Source: Bermanella sp034112325 (GTDB lineage: Bacteria > Pseudomonadota > Gammaproteobacteria > Pseudomonadales > Oceanobacteraceae). Taken from it: a stretch of 8,474 bases of DNA. Under the pieces are notes generated by a model. It searched no databases, was not told where the DNA came from, and saw only the letters and a program-made list of their open reading frames with translations. A program made the position numbers and the translations under genes. The DNA is taken from the NCBI GenBank assembly GCA_034112325.1, contig JAWUVO010000084.1, forward strand, positions 1 to 8,474. The letters run 5' to 3'. Shown here one piece after another: positions 1 to 7,062 of the stretch; the stretch's first letter is position 1, and each line of letters starts with the position of its first letter.

Positions 1-148
1 TTTGCAGGGTTTTAATCACATAAGGACCAAACCATAAAGCAATAATAAGTGCCGTTAATGTGGCAAAAATTCCACGCACTGATAAATACTGAATAACGGC
101 GAAGCCGCTATGAAATTGTTGTAAATAATCCGCTAACCAAAGCAACAT
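1..148 (-). CDS. mraY: MraY, phospho-MurNAc-pentapeptide transferase (5' part only, cut by window edge)
   Basis: MraY is the integral inner-membrane enzyme that transfers phospho-MurNAc-pentapeptide from UDP to undecaprenyl phosphate, giving lipid I. Only the first 49 codons are present. They begin MLLWLADYLQQFHSGFAVIQ and continue with YLSVRGIFATLTALIIALWF, which fits the MraY N-terminus: a short amphipathic start, then the first transmembrane helix at about residues 22-40. The ATG at 148 is preceded by a strong ribosome binding site, AAGGAAG (minus strand, 155-161), which overlaps the murF stop codon, so the start is well supported. It lies 11 bases after murF, as in the classical dcw order. 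The catalytic aspartates lie outside the window. Confidence 0.93.
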   Translation of the reverse strand, partial: MLLWLADYLQQFHSGFAVIQYLSVRGIFATLTALIIALWFGPYVIKTLQ

Positions 149-159
149 GCTATGCTTCC

Positions 160-1524
160 TTATTTATTCTTATCTGATAAAACGATTATTTCTGACACTA
201 CGCGATCCATGCGTGCACTACGCGATCCCTTCACTAGAACAGTGGTGTCCGAATTCAATTTTGTTTTTAAAAAGCTTATTAACGTATCGTGACTTGCAAA
301 CCAATGGGCATTATCACCAAACGCATCTGCGGCTCCTCGACTAAATGTACCTAACGCAAAAAATTCGTCGACCTTGCCATGGCGAGCATAAACACCCGAC
401 TCGGCATGGGCCAACTGACTTTCTACACCTAATTCACCCATATCACCTAATACAAATATCTTGCGGCCTTGCTGACTACCTAGTACGTCAATTGCTGCAC
501 GCACAGATGCTGGGTTTGCATTGTAGGTATCGTCGATTACTCGACTGCCATTTAAGCCGACTTTTTCGACCAAACGACCTTCGACACCCTCAAATGCTTC
601 TAACCCTGAAACAATAAGTGACAAAGGCAGTTTTAATGCATGACATGCGGCTGCGCTGGCTAATGCATTCATGGCATTATGCTGGCCCATTACTCGTAAC
701 TGAACATACGCCACTTGCTCGTCTATATGTATATTAAAACCACAGCAACCTGTGACATCTATCTCAATATCTGTTGCGCGGACACTCGCTTGCTCCGACA
801 CACCAAAACTTAATACGTGTTTGCTGCCTGCTCTTTTATTCCAAATATCAAAGTACTGACTATCGGCATTTAATATGGCATAACCATTTTCAGGTAATGC
901 ATCAATAATTTCACCTTTGGTGCGAACTATCGTAGCTAAATCACCAAAGCCCTCAAGGTGAGATGCTTCGGCATTGGTTAAAATGGAAACAAAAGGTTTA
1001 GTAAGATTTGATGTATAAGCAATCTCACCTTCGGCGCTGGCACCCAGTTCAACCACAGCATAATCAAATGACTCGCTTAAACGTAATAATGTAATTGGCG
1101 CACCAATGTGATTATTAAAATTGCCACGTGTGACTAATACTTCGTTTTTCTGACGCAGTAGCGTTGCCAGCATGCCTTTAACTGTAGTTTTACCGCTGCT
1201 GCCAGTAACCGCAACAACGTCTTTAGTAAATCTATTACGATTAAACAGTGCTAATAATCCCAGTGCTTTTGTGGTGTCTTGAACCAATAAAGTTGGTACT
1301 GACAATTCCATTGCTTTACTTATAACAACGGCACAAGCACCCTTTTCAATAGCCTGTTTAATATATTCATGCCCATCTAAACGATCGCCTATTAAGGCTA
1401 CATATAAATCACCTGGCTGTAAGGTACGCGTATCGGTACTTACAAATTGAAAAGGCATGTTTGCACCGCGGTGCTGGGCAGATATAAAGTCTGCTACTTC
1501 GGCTAGTCTAACTACACCAATCAT
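160..1524 (-). CDS. murF: MurF, UDP-MurNAc-tripeptide--D-alanyl-D-alanine ligase
   Basis: Cytoplasmic ATP-dependent ligase that adds D-Ala-D-Ala to UDP-MurNAc-tripeptide, completing the soluble pentapeptide precursor. The 454-residue protein has the usual MurF length and the three Mur-ligase domains. The N-terminal UDP-binding part contains STDTR (29-33). The central ATPase domain has the P-loop TGSSGKTT (107-114), NFNNHIGAP (135-143) and VELGAS (158-163). The C-terminal domain follows DDTYNANP (331-338), with LGDMGELG (359-366) and KGSRSARMD (432-440). SSGKTT, NNHIGAP and YNANP distinguish MurF from MurC, MurD and MurE. The ATG shares the sequence ATGA with the murE stop and has GGAG eight bases upstream (1533-1536), so it is both coupled and well primed. 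No key residue appears to be missing. Confidence 0.97.
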   Translation of the reverse strand: MIGVVRLAEVADFISAQHRGANMPFQFVSTDTRTLQPGDLYVALIGDRLDGHEYIKQAIEKGACAVVISKAMELSVPTLLVQDTTKALGLLALFNRNRFTKDVVAVTGSSGKTTVKGMLATLLRQKNEVLVTRGNFNNHIGAPITLLRLSESFDYAVVELGASAEGEIAYTSNLTKPFVSILTNAEASHLEGFGDLATIVRTKGEIIDALPENGYAILNADSQYFDIWNKRAGSKHVLSFGVSEQASVRATDIEIDVTGCCGFNIHIDEQVAYVQLRVMGQHNAMNALASAAACHALKLPLSLIVSGLEAFEGVEGRLVEKVGLNGSRVIDDTYNANPASVRAAIDVLGSQQGRKIFVLGDMGELGVESQLAHAESGVYARHGKVDEFFALGTFSRGAADAFGDNAHWFASHDTLISFLKTKLNSDTTVLVKGSRSARMDRVVSEIIVLSDKNK

Positions 1525-2990
1525 ACTAATGACTCCATATGCATAGCGGCTTTTGCAACCGCTGCATCACTAAAATAATATCGTTGGCCATCAATTTCTT
1601 GATAATCTTCATGGCCTTTTCCTGCAATAACCACCAAATCATTGGGCATAGCTTTGGCTATTGCTTTTTTTATTGCCTGCTCTCTATCTAACTCGACTTC
1701 GAAAGCCGTCGATAAATTTCGCGTCATATCATCGCAAATTTTTTCAGGTAATTCTTTGCGAGGGTTATCACTAGTGAAAATTACATGGGTAGCATTATTA
1801 ACCGCAATACTGCCCATTAAAGGACGCTTGCCTTTATCTCTGTCGCCACCGCAGCCTACCACTAATATTATTTTGCCTTTGTTGTGATTTTTAACCGAGG
1901 TTAAAACCTGCTCTAAAGCGTCTGGAGTATGGGCATAGTCCACCAATACTAGTGGGTCATCACTTGATCCAATAATTTGCTGCATACGGCCCAGTACGGG
2001 TTTCAAACCACAGCAAGCCGTTAAAATATCGTGAAATTTAAACTGCTTTGATAATCCGTAAGCCACCACAGCTGCGACATTATAAGCGTTAAATTCGCCA
2101 TATAAAGGTAGTTGCACAGCTTCTGTTTGCTGCTGCCAAAAAAACACTACATCCATGCCTTTTTCGTTTACTGAATTAATTTTAAACCTTACGTCAGCCT
2201 TTTCAGCTGTTCCATAAGTCATCACGTTTTGTGCTGTGGTTATATTTATTAAATGCTCGGCAAAAACATCATCAAGATTAACAATGGCTACGGTTAACTT
2301 ATCTCGAGTAAAGAGCTTGGCTTTTTCATTACCATAAGCCTCCATAGTCCCGTGATAATCTAAGTGGTCACGAGTAAGATTACTAAATATAGCCGTTTCA
2401 AACTCAACACCTGCTAAACGATTTTGCTCTAAACCATGGCTTGAGACTTCCATAGCGACCAGTTGATTATCGATGGACAGTTGTTTTAACACTGTATGTA
2501 ATTTTTCTAATGGCAACGTGGTCATGCCTGATACGTGTAAATTATTCCATTTACCATAACCTAACGTTCCCATTACGGCGCTAGGCGTATTCAGTGCTTC
2601 TAAAACCTGCGCCAAATAATAGCAAATTGACGATTTACCGTTGGTACCTGTAACACCCACCAGCTGCAAACGCTGAGTAACCGAACCAAATTCTTTATGT
2701 AATAAGCCACCACTAAACGCCATAACATCTGCAACCTTAATGGTCGACTCTGTTAAATTTTGCTCAACTTGATTTGAACAAATTACCAGCTTGGCGCCCG
2801 ACATAACCGCCTGTTCTATGTACAGAGCTTCATTTTCAGCAACAGAAGGTAAGGCAATATAACAATCACCTTGCTGCACTTCACGGCTATCAAAACAAAT
2901 GTTTTTAATCTCAATTGAATGCAAAAAATCTGGAAGGCTATTTAGCTGTCCAGATAAAAAAGAATGTGCATTTTTGTTGATAACTATCAC
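1521..2990 (-). CDS. murE: MurE, UDP-MurNAc-L-Ala-D-Glu--meso-diaminopimelate ligase
   Basis: Cytoplasmic ATP-dependent ligase that adds the third stem-peptide residue. At 489 residues it is close to the E. coli enzyme (about 495). The P-loop is TGTNGKSS (114-121). MEVSSHGL (180-187), SNLTRDHLDYHG (203-214) and the NEKAKLF stretch (221-227, holding the lysine expected to be carbamylated, probably K223) mark the central domain. DYAHTPDALE (351-360), GCGGDRDKGKRP (379-390), DNPR (408-411) and AGKGHEDYQ (456-464) mark the C-terminal domain. DNPR is the known marker for meso-diaminopimelate rather than lysine. The start is GTG, inside a GTGA overlap with the ftsI stop. The next methionine in frame is residue 63, inside the N-terminal domain, and AAGGTGG lies just upstream, so the GTG is the credible start. 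The P-loop ends in KSS where E. coli MurE has KTT. Confidence 0.97.
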   Translation of the reverse strand: MIVINKNAHSFLSGQLNSLPDFLHSIEIKNICFDSREVQQGDCYIALPSVAENEALYIEQAVMSGAKLVICSNQVEQNLTESTIKVADVMAFSGGLLHKEFGSVTQRLQLVGVTGTNGKSSICYYLAQVLEALNTPSAVMGTLGYGKWNNLHVSGMTTLPLEKLHTVLKQLSIDNQLVAMEVSSHGLEQNRLAGVEFETAIFSNLTRDHLDYHGTMEAYGNEKAKLFTRDKLTVAIVNLDDVFAEHLINITTAQNVMTYGTAEKADVRFKINSVNEKGMDVVFFWQQQTEAVQLPLYGEFNAYNVAAVVAYGLSKQFKFHDILTACCGLKPVLGRMQQIIGSSDDPLVLVDYAHTPDALEQVLTSVKNHNKGKIILVVGCGGDRDKGKRPLMGSIAVNNATHVIFTSDNPRKELPEKICDDMTRNLSTAFEVELDREQAIKKAIAKAMPNDLVVIAGKGHEDYQEIDGQRYYFSDAAVAKAAMHMESLV

Positions 2991-4693
2991 AAGCCCACCT
3001 TGGCGATGATGCCTTCATCGAATTGCGTGGGTGGTATATTCATTAACCTTAAACTGGCTTGAGTTACTCTAGAAAATATTGGAGCCGCTACCTCGCCCCC
3101 ATAATATTCTCTGCCGGCGGGCTCATCTATCACCACAACCGTTACAATTTGTGGATCATTAGATGGCGCAATGCCTGCAAATAACGACAAATAACGTTCG
3201 TCTTCGTAGCCCGACTTACCCACTTTATGCACGGTTCCTGTTTTGCCTGCTACAGTATAACCTTCTACTTTTGCACGTCTGGCGGTACCTTTTGGTCCCA
3301 CCACTGTCTCTAACATTTGAATCACTTGCTTGGCTACTTTTTCGCTCATTACTCGCTTGCCAACTTCGGTTTCTTTACGAATAAGAGTTAATGGTTGTTT
3401 TATCCCTCCATTAGCCAACACCTGATAGGCTTGAGCCAACTGCAAAGGCGTAACAGCCAAACCGTATCCAAAAGATAATGTGGCCGCTTGATGCTTGCTC
3501 CACTTATTATTTATGACCGCTACCTTGCCACTATTTTCGCCAGGCAAACCTAAACCTACCGACTTACCCAAACCTAATTGCTGGTAAAAACCCCAAAGGT
3601 TTTCGCCACCCATTTGAATAGCCAACTTGCTAACGCCCACATTACTAGACTTGGTTAATATTCCAGTCATATCTAATTCACCATAATCTCTATGATCACG
3701 AATAGTATTTTTGCCAATGCGAATATAACCAGGGTGTGTATTAATTACTGAATTAACCTTTACATTACCCGCCATCAAAGCCGCTGCAACTGTAAATGGC
3801 TTGACTGTTGAACCGGGCTCAAATACATCTGTCACTACACGATTTCTAACCGCTGAAGCTTTTAGCTCTGAGCGATTATTTGGATTAAAGGCAGGCTGAT
3901 TAACCAACGCTAAAATTTCTCCGGTTTTAACATCGACCATTAATAACGAGCCTGCTTTAGCACCATGTTGCTGCACAGACGCTTTTAACTCTCTGTAAGC
4001 TTGGTATTGTAAGCGCAGGTCGATGCTTAACATTAACTCGTGACCAGATTGCGCTGGCTTTATTACACCTAAATCTTTTACCAGACGACCTAACCTATCT
4101 TTAACCGAGCGACCGACTCCTAACTCGCCTTGCAACCAGTCGTCGTAGGCCAGTTCAGCACCTTCAATTCCTGTTTCGTCTATATTGGTAAACCCCACAA
4201 CGTGACTTGCCACTTCAGCGGCTGGGTAAAAACGCTTGTATTCTTGCTCAAGCCCAATTCCAGGAAGGTCTAATGCCGCAATTTTATTTGCTTGATCTGG
4301 AAACATGTGGCGCTGCAGATAAATAAATTCTCGGCTGGCATTTTTATTTAAGCGTTTTTTTAGCGTCGCTGTACTCATATTTAAATATGTCGCTACCGCA
4401 GAAACATCTACATTATCTTTTAAAATTTGCTTAGGGTTAGCCCATATACTTTTAACTGGCGTGCTAACCGCTAGCGGTTCGTTATTACGGTCTACAATCA
4501 TTCCGCGATAAGCCGGAAGTTTATGATCACGAACAATACGTTTAGTGCTCTCGCTTTGCAGAAAATCGGTATCTAACACTTGCAGGTAGGTTAAGCGCAC
4601 CAATAAAACCACAAACAGCAGCAAGCCCGCGCCCACTACGGTGTAGTGACGCCAGCTACTAAACTGTTCGGCATATTGGTTTTTACTGCTCAT
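2987..4693 (-). CDS. ftsI: FtsI (PBP3), septal peptidoglycan transpeptidase
   Basis: Divisome D,D-transpeptidase that cross-links septal peptidoglycan together with FtsW and is the target of several beta-lactams. The 568-residue protein has a short cytoplasmic tail, one membrane anchor at about residues 17-37, and a periplasmic part. RGMIVDRNNEPLA (63-75) starts the PBP-dimer (pedestal) domain. The transpeptidase domain shows all three active-site motifs: SxxK as STVK (295-298, nucleophile S295 within FEPGSTVKPF), SxN as SSN (349-351) and KTG (484-486 within AGKTGT). The ATG at 4693 lies inside the end of ftsL, giving an 11-base overlap, and the Shine-Dalgarno sequence is only a distant AGGG, so translation is probably coupled to ftsL. 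The protein is complete, with no sign of truncation. Confidence 0.97.
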   Translation of the reverse strand: MSSKNQYAEQFSSWRHYTVVGAGLLLFVVLLVRLTYLQVLDTDFLQSESTKRIVRDHKLPAYRGMIVDRNNEPLAVSTPVKSIWANPKQILKDNVDVSAVATYLNMSTATLKKRLNKNASREFIYLQRHMFPDQANKIAALDLPGIGLEQEYKRFYPAAEVASHVVGFTNIDETGIEGAELAYDDWLQGELGVGRSVKDRLGRLVKDLGVIKPAQSGHELMLSIDLRLQYQAYRELKASVQQHGAKAGSLLMVDVKTGEILALVNQPAFNPNNRSELKASAVRNRVVTDVFEPGSTVKPFTVAAALMAGNVKVNSVINTHPGYIRIGKNTIRDHRDYGELDMTGILTKSSNVGVSKLAIQMGGENLWGFYQQLGLGKSVGLGLPGENSGKVAVINNKWSKHQAATLSFGYGLAVTPLQLAQAYQVLANGGIKQPLTLIRKETEVGKRVMSEKVAKQVIQMLETVVGPKGTARRAKVEGYTVAGKTGTVHKVGKSGYEDERYLSLFAGIAPSNDPQIVTVVVIDEPAGREYYGGEVAAPIFSRVTQASLRLMNIPPTQFDEGIIAKVGL

Positions 4694-4958
4694 GTATTTG
4701 AATAACCCTAGTATTATTTTTATTTGGGAATATCATTTTAATTTTTTGCCTAGCAATTGCTTCTACTCGACTAGGGGCGGCCAAGGTACTGTATTCCAAC
4801 ATTAGGCGCCCATACTCTTCTTGTAATTTATTATGTTGATCACCTAGCGCTTGCCATTGGTGGGTTATTTTTCTATGCTCGAAACTCACATAAATCACCG
4901 ACACAGCACTAAATAATAAAACTAAAGCACTTATTTTTAACTTTAATGGCACGCCCAA
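4683..4958 (-). CDS. ftsL: FtsL, divisome bitopic membrane protein
   Basis: FtsL joins FtsB and FtsQ in the divisome subcomplex that activates FtsWI. The 91-residue product has a short basic N-terminus, one transmembrane helix at about residues 8-25, and a periplasmic coiled coil at about 30-60. It then has the conserved FtsL-type tail STLAAPSRVEAIARQKIKM (57-75), comparable with the SRVERIA region of the E. coli protein. Identification rests on this pattern and on its place between rsmH and ftsI. There is no ATG: the frame opens directly after the rsmH amber stop, with only TTG (4958) or GTG (4952) usable before the helix. I chose TTG because it keeps the longer N-terminus, but GTG would lose only two residues. 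Neither has a clear ribosome binding site, which suggests coupling to rsmH. E. coli FtsL is longer (about 121 residues) because of a longer cytoplasmic tail. Confidence 0.9.
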   Translation of the reverse strand: MGVPLKLKISALVLLFSAVSVIYVSFEHRKITHQWQALGDQHNKLQEEYGRLMLEYSTLAAPSRVEAIARQKIKMIFPNKNNTRVIQIHEQ

Positions 4959-4964
4959 ATACCG

Positions 4965-5891
4965 CTAAACGAGTTTTTCAGCAATACGCATTATGGCGCT
5001 TCTTGAGCGCACATTAGCATCTACTTCTTCTTTACTGGCTTTTATTGCTTTGCCAATATGTTTAATTTCTTTTGGAAAATCGGTTTCCATTATTGGAATG
5101 TCAGGCGGAAACTGCGGGCCCTTTTCCTTATCACGGATAAAACGTTTTACCATTCGGTCTTCTAGCGAATGGAAACTAATAACCACCATGCGACCGTCTT
5201 TATCTAGACTGTCCATTGAGTACTGTAGGCACTCTGTTAAATCACCTAATTCGTTATTCAAGAATATACGCATGCCTTGGAACGCTCGGGTAGCCGGATG
5301 CTTGTTTTTTTCCCATTTAGGGTGAGCATCTTTAATTACCTGGGCTAAGTCTAAGGTGCGCTCAAAAGGCTCTAGCTTACGGCGGTCGACTATCGCTTTT
5401 GCTAAACGACGACTGCAGCGCTCTTCACCAAACTGATAAAAAACATCGGCTATTTCTTCCTCTTTAGCACTTGCTATCCACTGGGCTGCGGTGATTCCCG
5501 CTTCAGTATTCATGCGCATATCTAATGGGCCGTCTCGCATAAAACTGAAACCACGCTCGGCTTCGTCTAGCTGTGGGCTACTAACCCCTAGGTCCATTAA
5601 GATGCCAGCTACAATTTTGCCTTCGCCTTTTTGTGCAATCCATGTTTTTAATTCGGCAAACGAACCATGGCATACCGTAAAGCGGCTATCTTGCTGCTCT
5701 AACTCTTTTCCGGTTTCAATGGCACGTGGGTCTTTATCAATACCAATTAGACGACCTTGCTCTGACAGTCGCTCTAAAATCAAACGGCTATGACCACCGC
5801 GACCAAACGTGCAATCCACAAACAAACCATCTGGATTTTGCACCAATGCATCGACAGCTTCATTTAATAGAACCGTTATATGTTCGCTCAT
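4965..5891 (-). CDS. rsmH: RsmH (MraW), 16S rRNA (cytosine-1402-N4)-methyltransferase
   Basis: SAM-dependent enzyme that N4-methylates C1402 in the decoding centre of 16S rRNA. The 308-residue product matches the usual length (E. coli 313). It begins MSEHITVLLNEAVDAL, the typical start of the family. The SAM-binding site is visible as FVDCTFGRGGHS (24-35) and IDKDP (51-55). Further signatures are LMDLGVSSPQLD (98-109), HPATRAFQGMRIFLNNEL (198-215) and ISFHSLEDRMVKRF (238-251). The frame stays open 32 codons further upstream to 5987, but that extension lies inside mraZ, and family alignment favours 5891. That ATG shares the sequence ATGA with the mraZ stop. No strong Shine-Dalgarno sequence is seen at the usual distance, so translation is probably coupled to mraZ. 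The gene ends in TAG, six bases before ftsL. Confidence 0.97.
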   Translation of the reverse strand: MSEHITVLLNEAVDALVQNPDGLFVDCTFGRGGHSRLILERLSEQGRLIGIDKDPRAIETGKELEQQDSRFTVCHGSFAELKTWIAQKGEGKIVAGILMDLGVSSPQLDEAERGFSFMRDGPLDMRMNTEAGITAAQWIASAKEEEIADVFYQFGEERCSRRLAKAIVDRRKLEPFERTLDLAQVIKDAHPKWEKNKHPATRAFQGMRIFLNNELGDLTECLQYSMDSLDKDGRMVVISFHSLEDRMVKRFIRDKEKGPQFPPDIPIMETDFPKEIKHIGKAIKASKEEVDANVRSRSAIMRIAEKLV

Positions 5892-6343
5892 AGGGATAAA
5901 TTCATTAACTCTTCTGGTAACTGGGTATCGTCTTTCATTTCTTCTAAATAACTCTGACGACGTTCGTTCCAATGCTCTTCGTCCCAAAGCTCAAACTTTT
6001 TGCCTTGGCCCATCATGATCATCTTCTTTTCTAGCCCTGCATACTCTCTTAAAGGTGCAGGTAGTAATAAGCGACCATTACCGTCTAGGTCTATATCGGT
6101 AGCGTGACCGATAATAAGTCGCTGAATTCTTCTGGCAGCCGGGTTAAAGCTAGGTAACGCTTCAAGCTTTGCCTGTATTGGCTCCCACTCTTTAAGCGGG
6201 TAAACCAGTAAACATTTTTCTTCAGTGTCGATGGTTACAACTAGGGCGCCAGCGTTGCTTTCGTGCAGTAATTCTCGGTAACGAGCAGGCACAGCCATAC
6301 GGCCTTTCGCATCCAAATTTATATTGTGTACGCCCCTAAACAT
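5888..6343 (-). CDS. mraZ: MraZ, transcriptional regulator of the dcw operon
   Basis: MraZ is a ring-forming DNA-binding protein that, in E. coli, represses its own operon by binding repeated TGGGN boxes. The 151-residue protein has the two tandem AbrB-like (SpoVT-type swapped-hairpin) repeats of the family. The first is at DAKGRMAVPARYR (11-23) and the second at DLDGNGRLLLPAPLRE (85-100); both carry the DxxGR signature (D11/R15 and D87/R91). The N-terminal MFRGVHNINLDAKGR is nearly canonical, which fixes the ATG at 6343. GGGGG (6355-6359) 11 bases upstream can serve as a ribosome binding site. It is the first gene of the dcw run, directly behind its own promoter and operator. It overlaps rsmH by four bases. 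Confidence 0.97.
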   Translation of the reverse strand: MFRGVHNINLDAKGRMAVPARYRELLHESNAGALVVTIDTEEKCLLVYPLKEWEPIQAKLEALPSFNPAARRIQRLIIGHATDIDLDGNGRLLLPAPLREYAGLEKKMIMMGQGKKFELWDEEHWNERRQSYLEEMKDDTQLPEELMNLSL

Positions 6344-6360
6344 CTATTTAGTCGCCCCCA

Positions 6361-6385
6361 ACCCAAAAATCACCACATTTACCCA
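6361..6385 (-). promoter_or_regulatory. MraZ operator: TGGGN-type boxes with 5-base spacers
   Basis: Read on the minus strand, TGGGT (6385-6381), TGGTG (6375-6371) and TGGGT (6365-6361) are separated by exactly five bases. This matches the E. coli MraZ site of TGGGN repeats with 5-base spacers between the promoter and the start of mraZ. A fourth, TGGGG (6360-6356), abuts the last box out of phase and merges with the ribosome binding site. Degenerate TG-rich units continue upstream on the same 10-base phase, TGTTG at 6395-6391 and TGTGC at 6405-6401. Binding by this organism's MraZ is inferred from the family. Confidence 0.85.
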
Positions 6386-6404
6386 CAAAACAACACTTTT
6401 GCAC

Positions 6405-6433
6405 ACTATAGAAACAGAAAGGGGTCATTGCAA
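6405..6433 (-). promoter_or_regulatory. Sigma-70-type promoter of mraZ and the dcw operon
   Basis: On the minus strand a -35 element TTGCAA (6433-6428) is followed after 17 bases by a -10 element TATAGT (6410-6405; 5 of 6 consensus bases). Transcription would start near 6398, giving a leader of about 55 bases that contains the MraZ boxes and the ribosome binding site. The arrangement parallels the mra promoter of E. coli. No other promoter as good is seen between rnpB and mraZ. Confidence 0.75.
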
Positions 6434-6459
6434 GGTGTGAATCAAGGTAATAGGTCATT
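6423..6459. repeat. Short direct repeats upstream of the mraZ promoter
   Basis: On the plus strand GGTCATT occurs at 6423-6429 and again at 6453-6459, exactly 30 bases apart. Between them CAAGGT occurs at 6431-6436 and 6443-6448. They overlap and flank the -35 element of the mraZ promoter, so they could be activator half-sites. They are short enough to be chance. No coding gene is seen between mraZ and rnpB. Confidence 0.35.
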
Positions 6460-6582
6460 TGGCTGATATGGAGGACAATCCATAGGAAATACAGGGGTTT
6501 AGCGCTTAGATTGATTGGTAATAAAAATGGTGATTTATTGAACAGATAGAATAAGCGTTGGATTATAACGAGATATAGAGGT

Positions 6583-6611
6583 CGAGCCTTGCTACAAAGT
6601 AGCAAGGCTCG
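6583..6611 (-). terminator. Hairpin terminator or 3' processing stem-loop after rnpB
   Basis: A perfect 13-base-pair inverted repeat, CGAGCCTTGCTAC (6583-6595) against GTAGCAAGGCTCG (6599-6611), encloses a three-base loop. It begins directly after the 3' strand of rnpB helix P1, so it is placed to end or protect that transcript. On the minus strand it is followed by ACCTCTATAT, a poor U-tract, and on the plus strand by GAAAATAG. It is therefore not a textbook intrinsic terminator in either direction, and some read-through into mraZ is possible. Confidence 0.6.
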
Positions 6612-6612
6612 A

Positions 6613-6982
<370 letters not shown>

Positions 6983-6989
6983 GGGCGGT

Positions 6990-7017
6990 AGGATACGCGG
7001 GAAAACTTTAGGGTCAA
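6990..7017 (-). promoter_or_regulatory. Proximal rnpB promoter
   Basis: On the minus strand TTGACC (7017-7012; 5 of 6 consensus bases) and TATCCT (6995-6990; 4 of 6) are 16 bases apart. The predicted start, about 8-9 bases after the -10 element, falls at 6981-6982, the first base of helix P1. The segment between the -10 element and the start (6989-6982) is ACCGCCCC, a GC-rich discriminator of the kind seen in stringently controlled stable-RNA promoters. Agreement with the RNA 5' end is the main support. Confidence 0.7.
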
Positions 7018-7033
7018 GATAAAGATTGTAACT

Positions 7034-7062
7034 ATTATAGGAGAGCCGTTCGCCAAGGTTAA
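7034..7062 (-). promoter_or_regulatory. Possible distal promoter upstream of rnpB
   Basis: On the minus strand a perfect -10 hexamer TATAAT (7039-7034) stands 17 bases after TTAACC (7062-7057; 4 of 6 consensus bases). A transcript from here would start near 7027 and carry an extra 5' leader of about 45 bases that must be trimmed before RNase P RNA is mature. It could be a second rnpB promoter or a chance match in AT-rich intergenic DNA. Confidence 0.4.

Noticed and set aside
345..617. Plus-strand open frames opposite murF, murE, ftsI and rsmH
   Set aside because: All lie opposite well-supported genes with conserved catalytic motifs, and their translations show no family features.
5892..5987. 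N-terminal extension of RsmH by 32 residues
   Set aside because: The frame is open to an ATG at 5987, but the extra sequence lies wholly inside mraZ, is unlike RsmH proteins, and the family start MSEHITVLL fits the ATGA overlap at 5891.
6348..6605. 85-codon minus-strand open frame between mraZ and rnpB
   Set aside because: It runs through the terminator hairpin, the mraZ promoter and the MraZ boxes, has no recognisable protein pattern, and is best explained as chance in AT-rich DNA.
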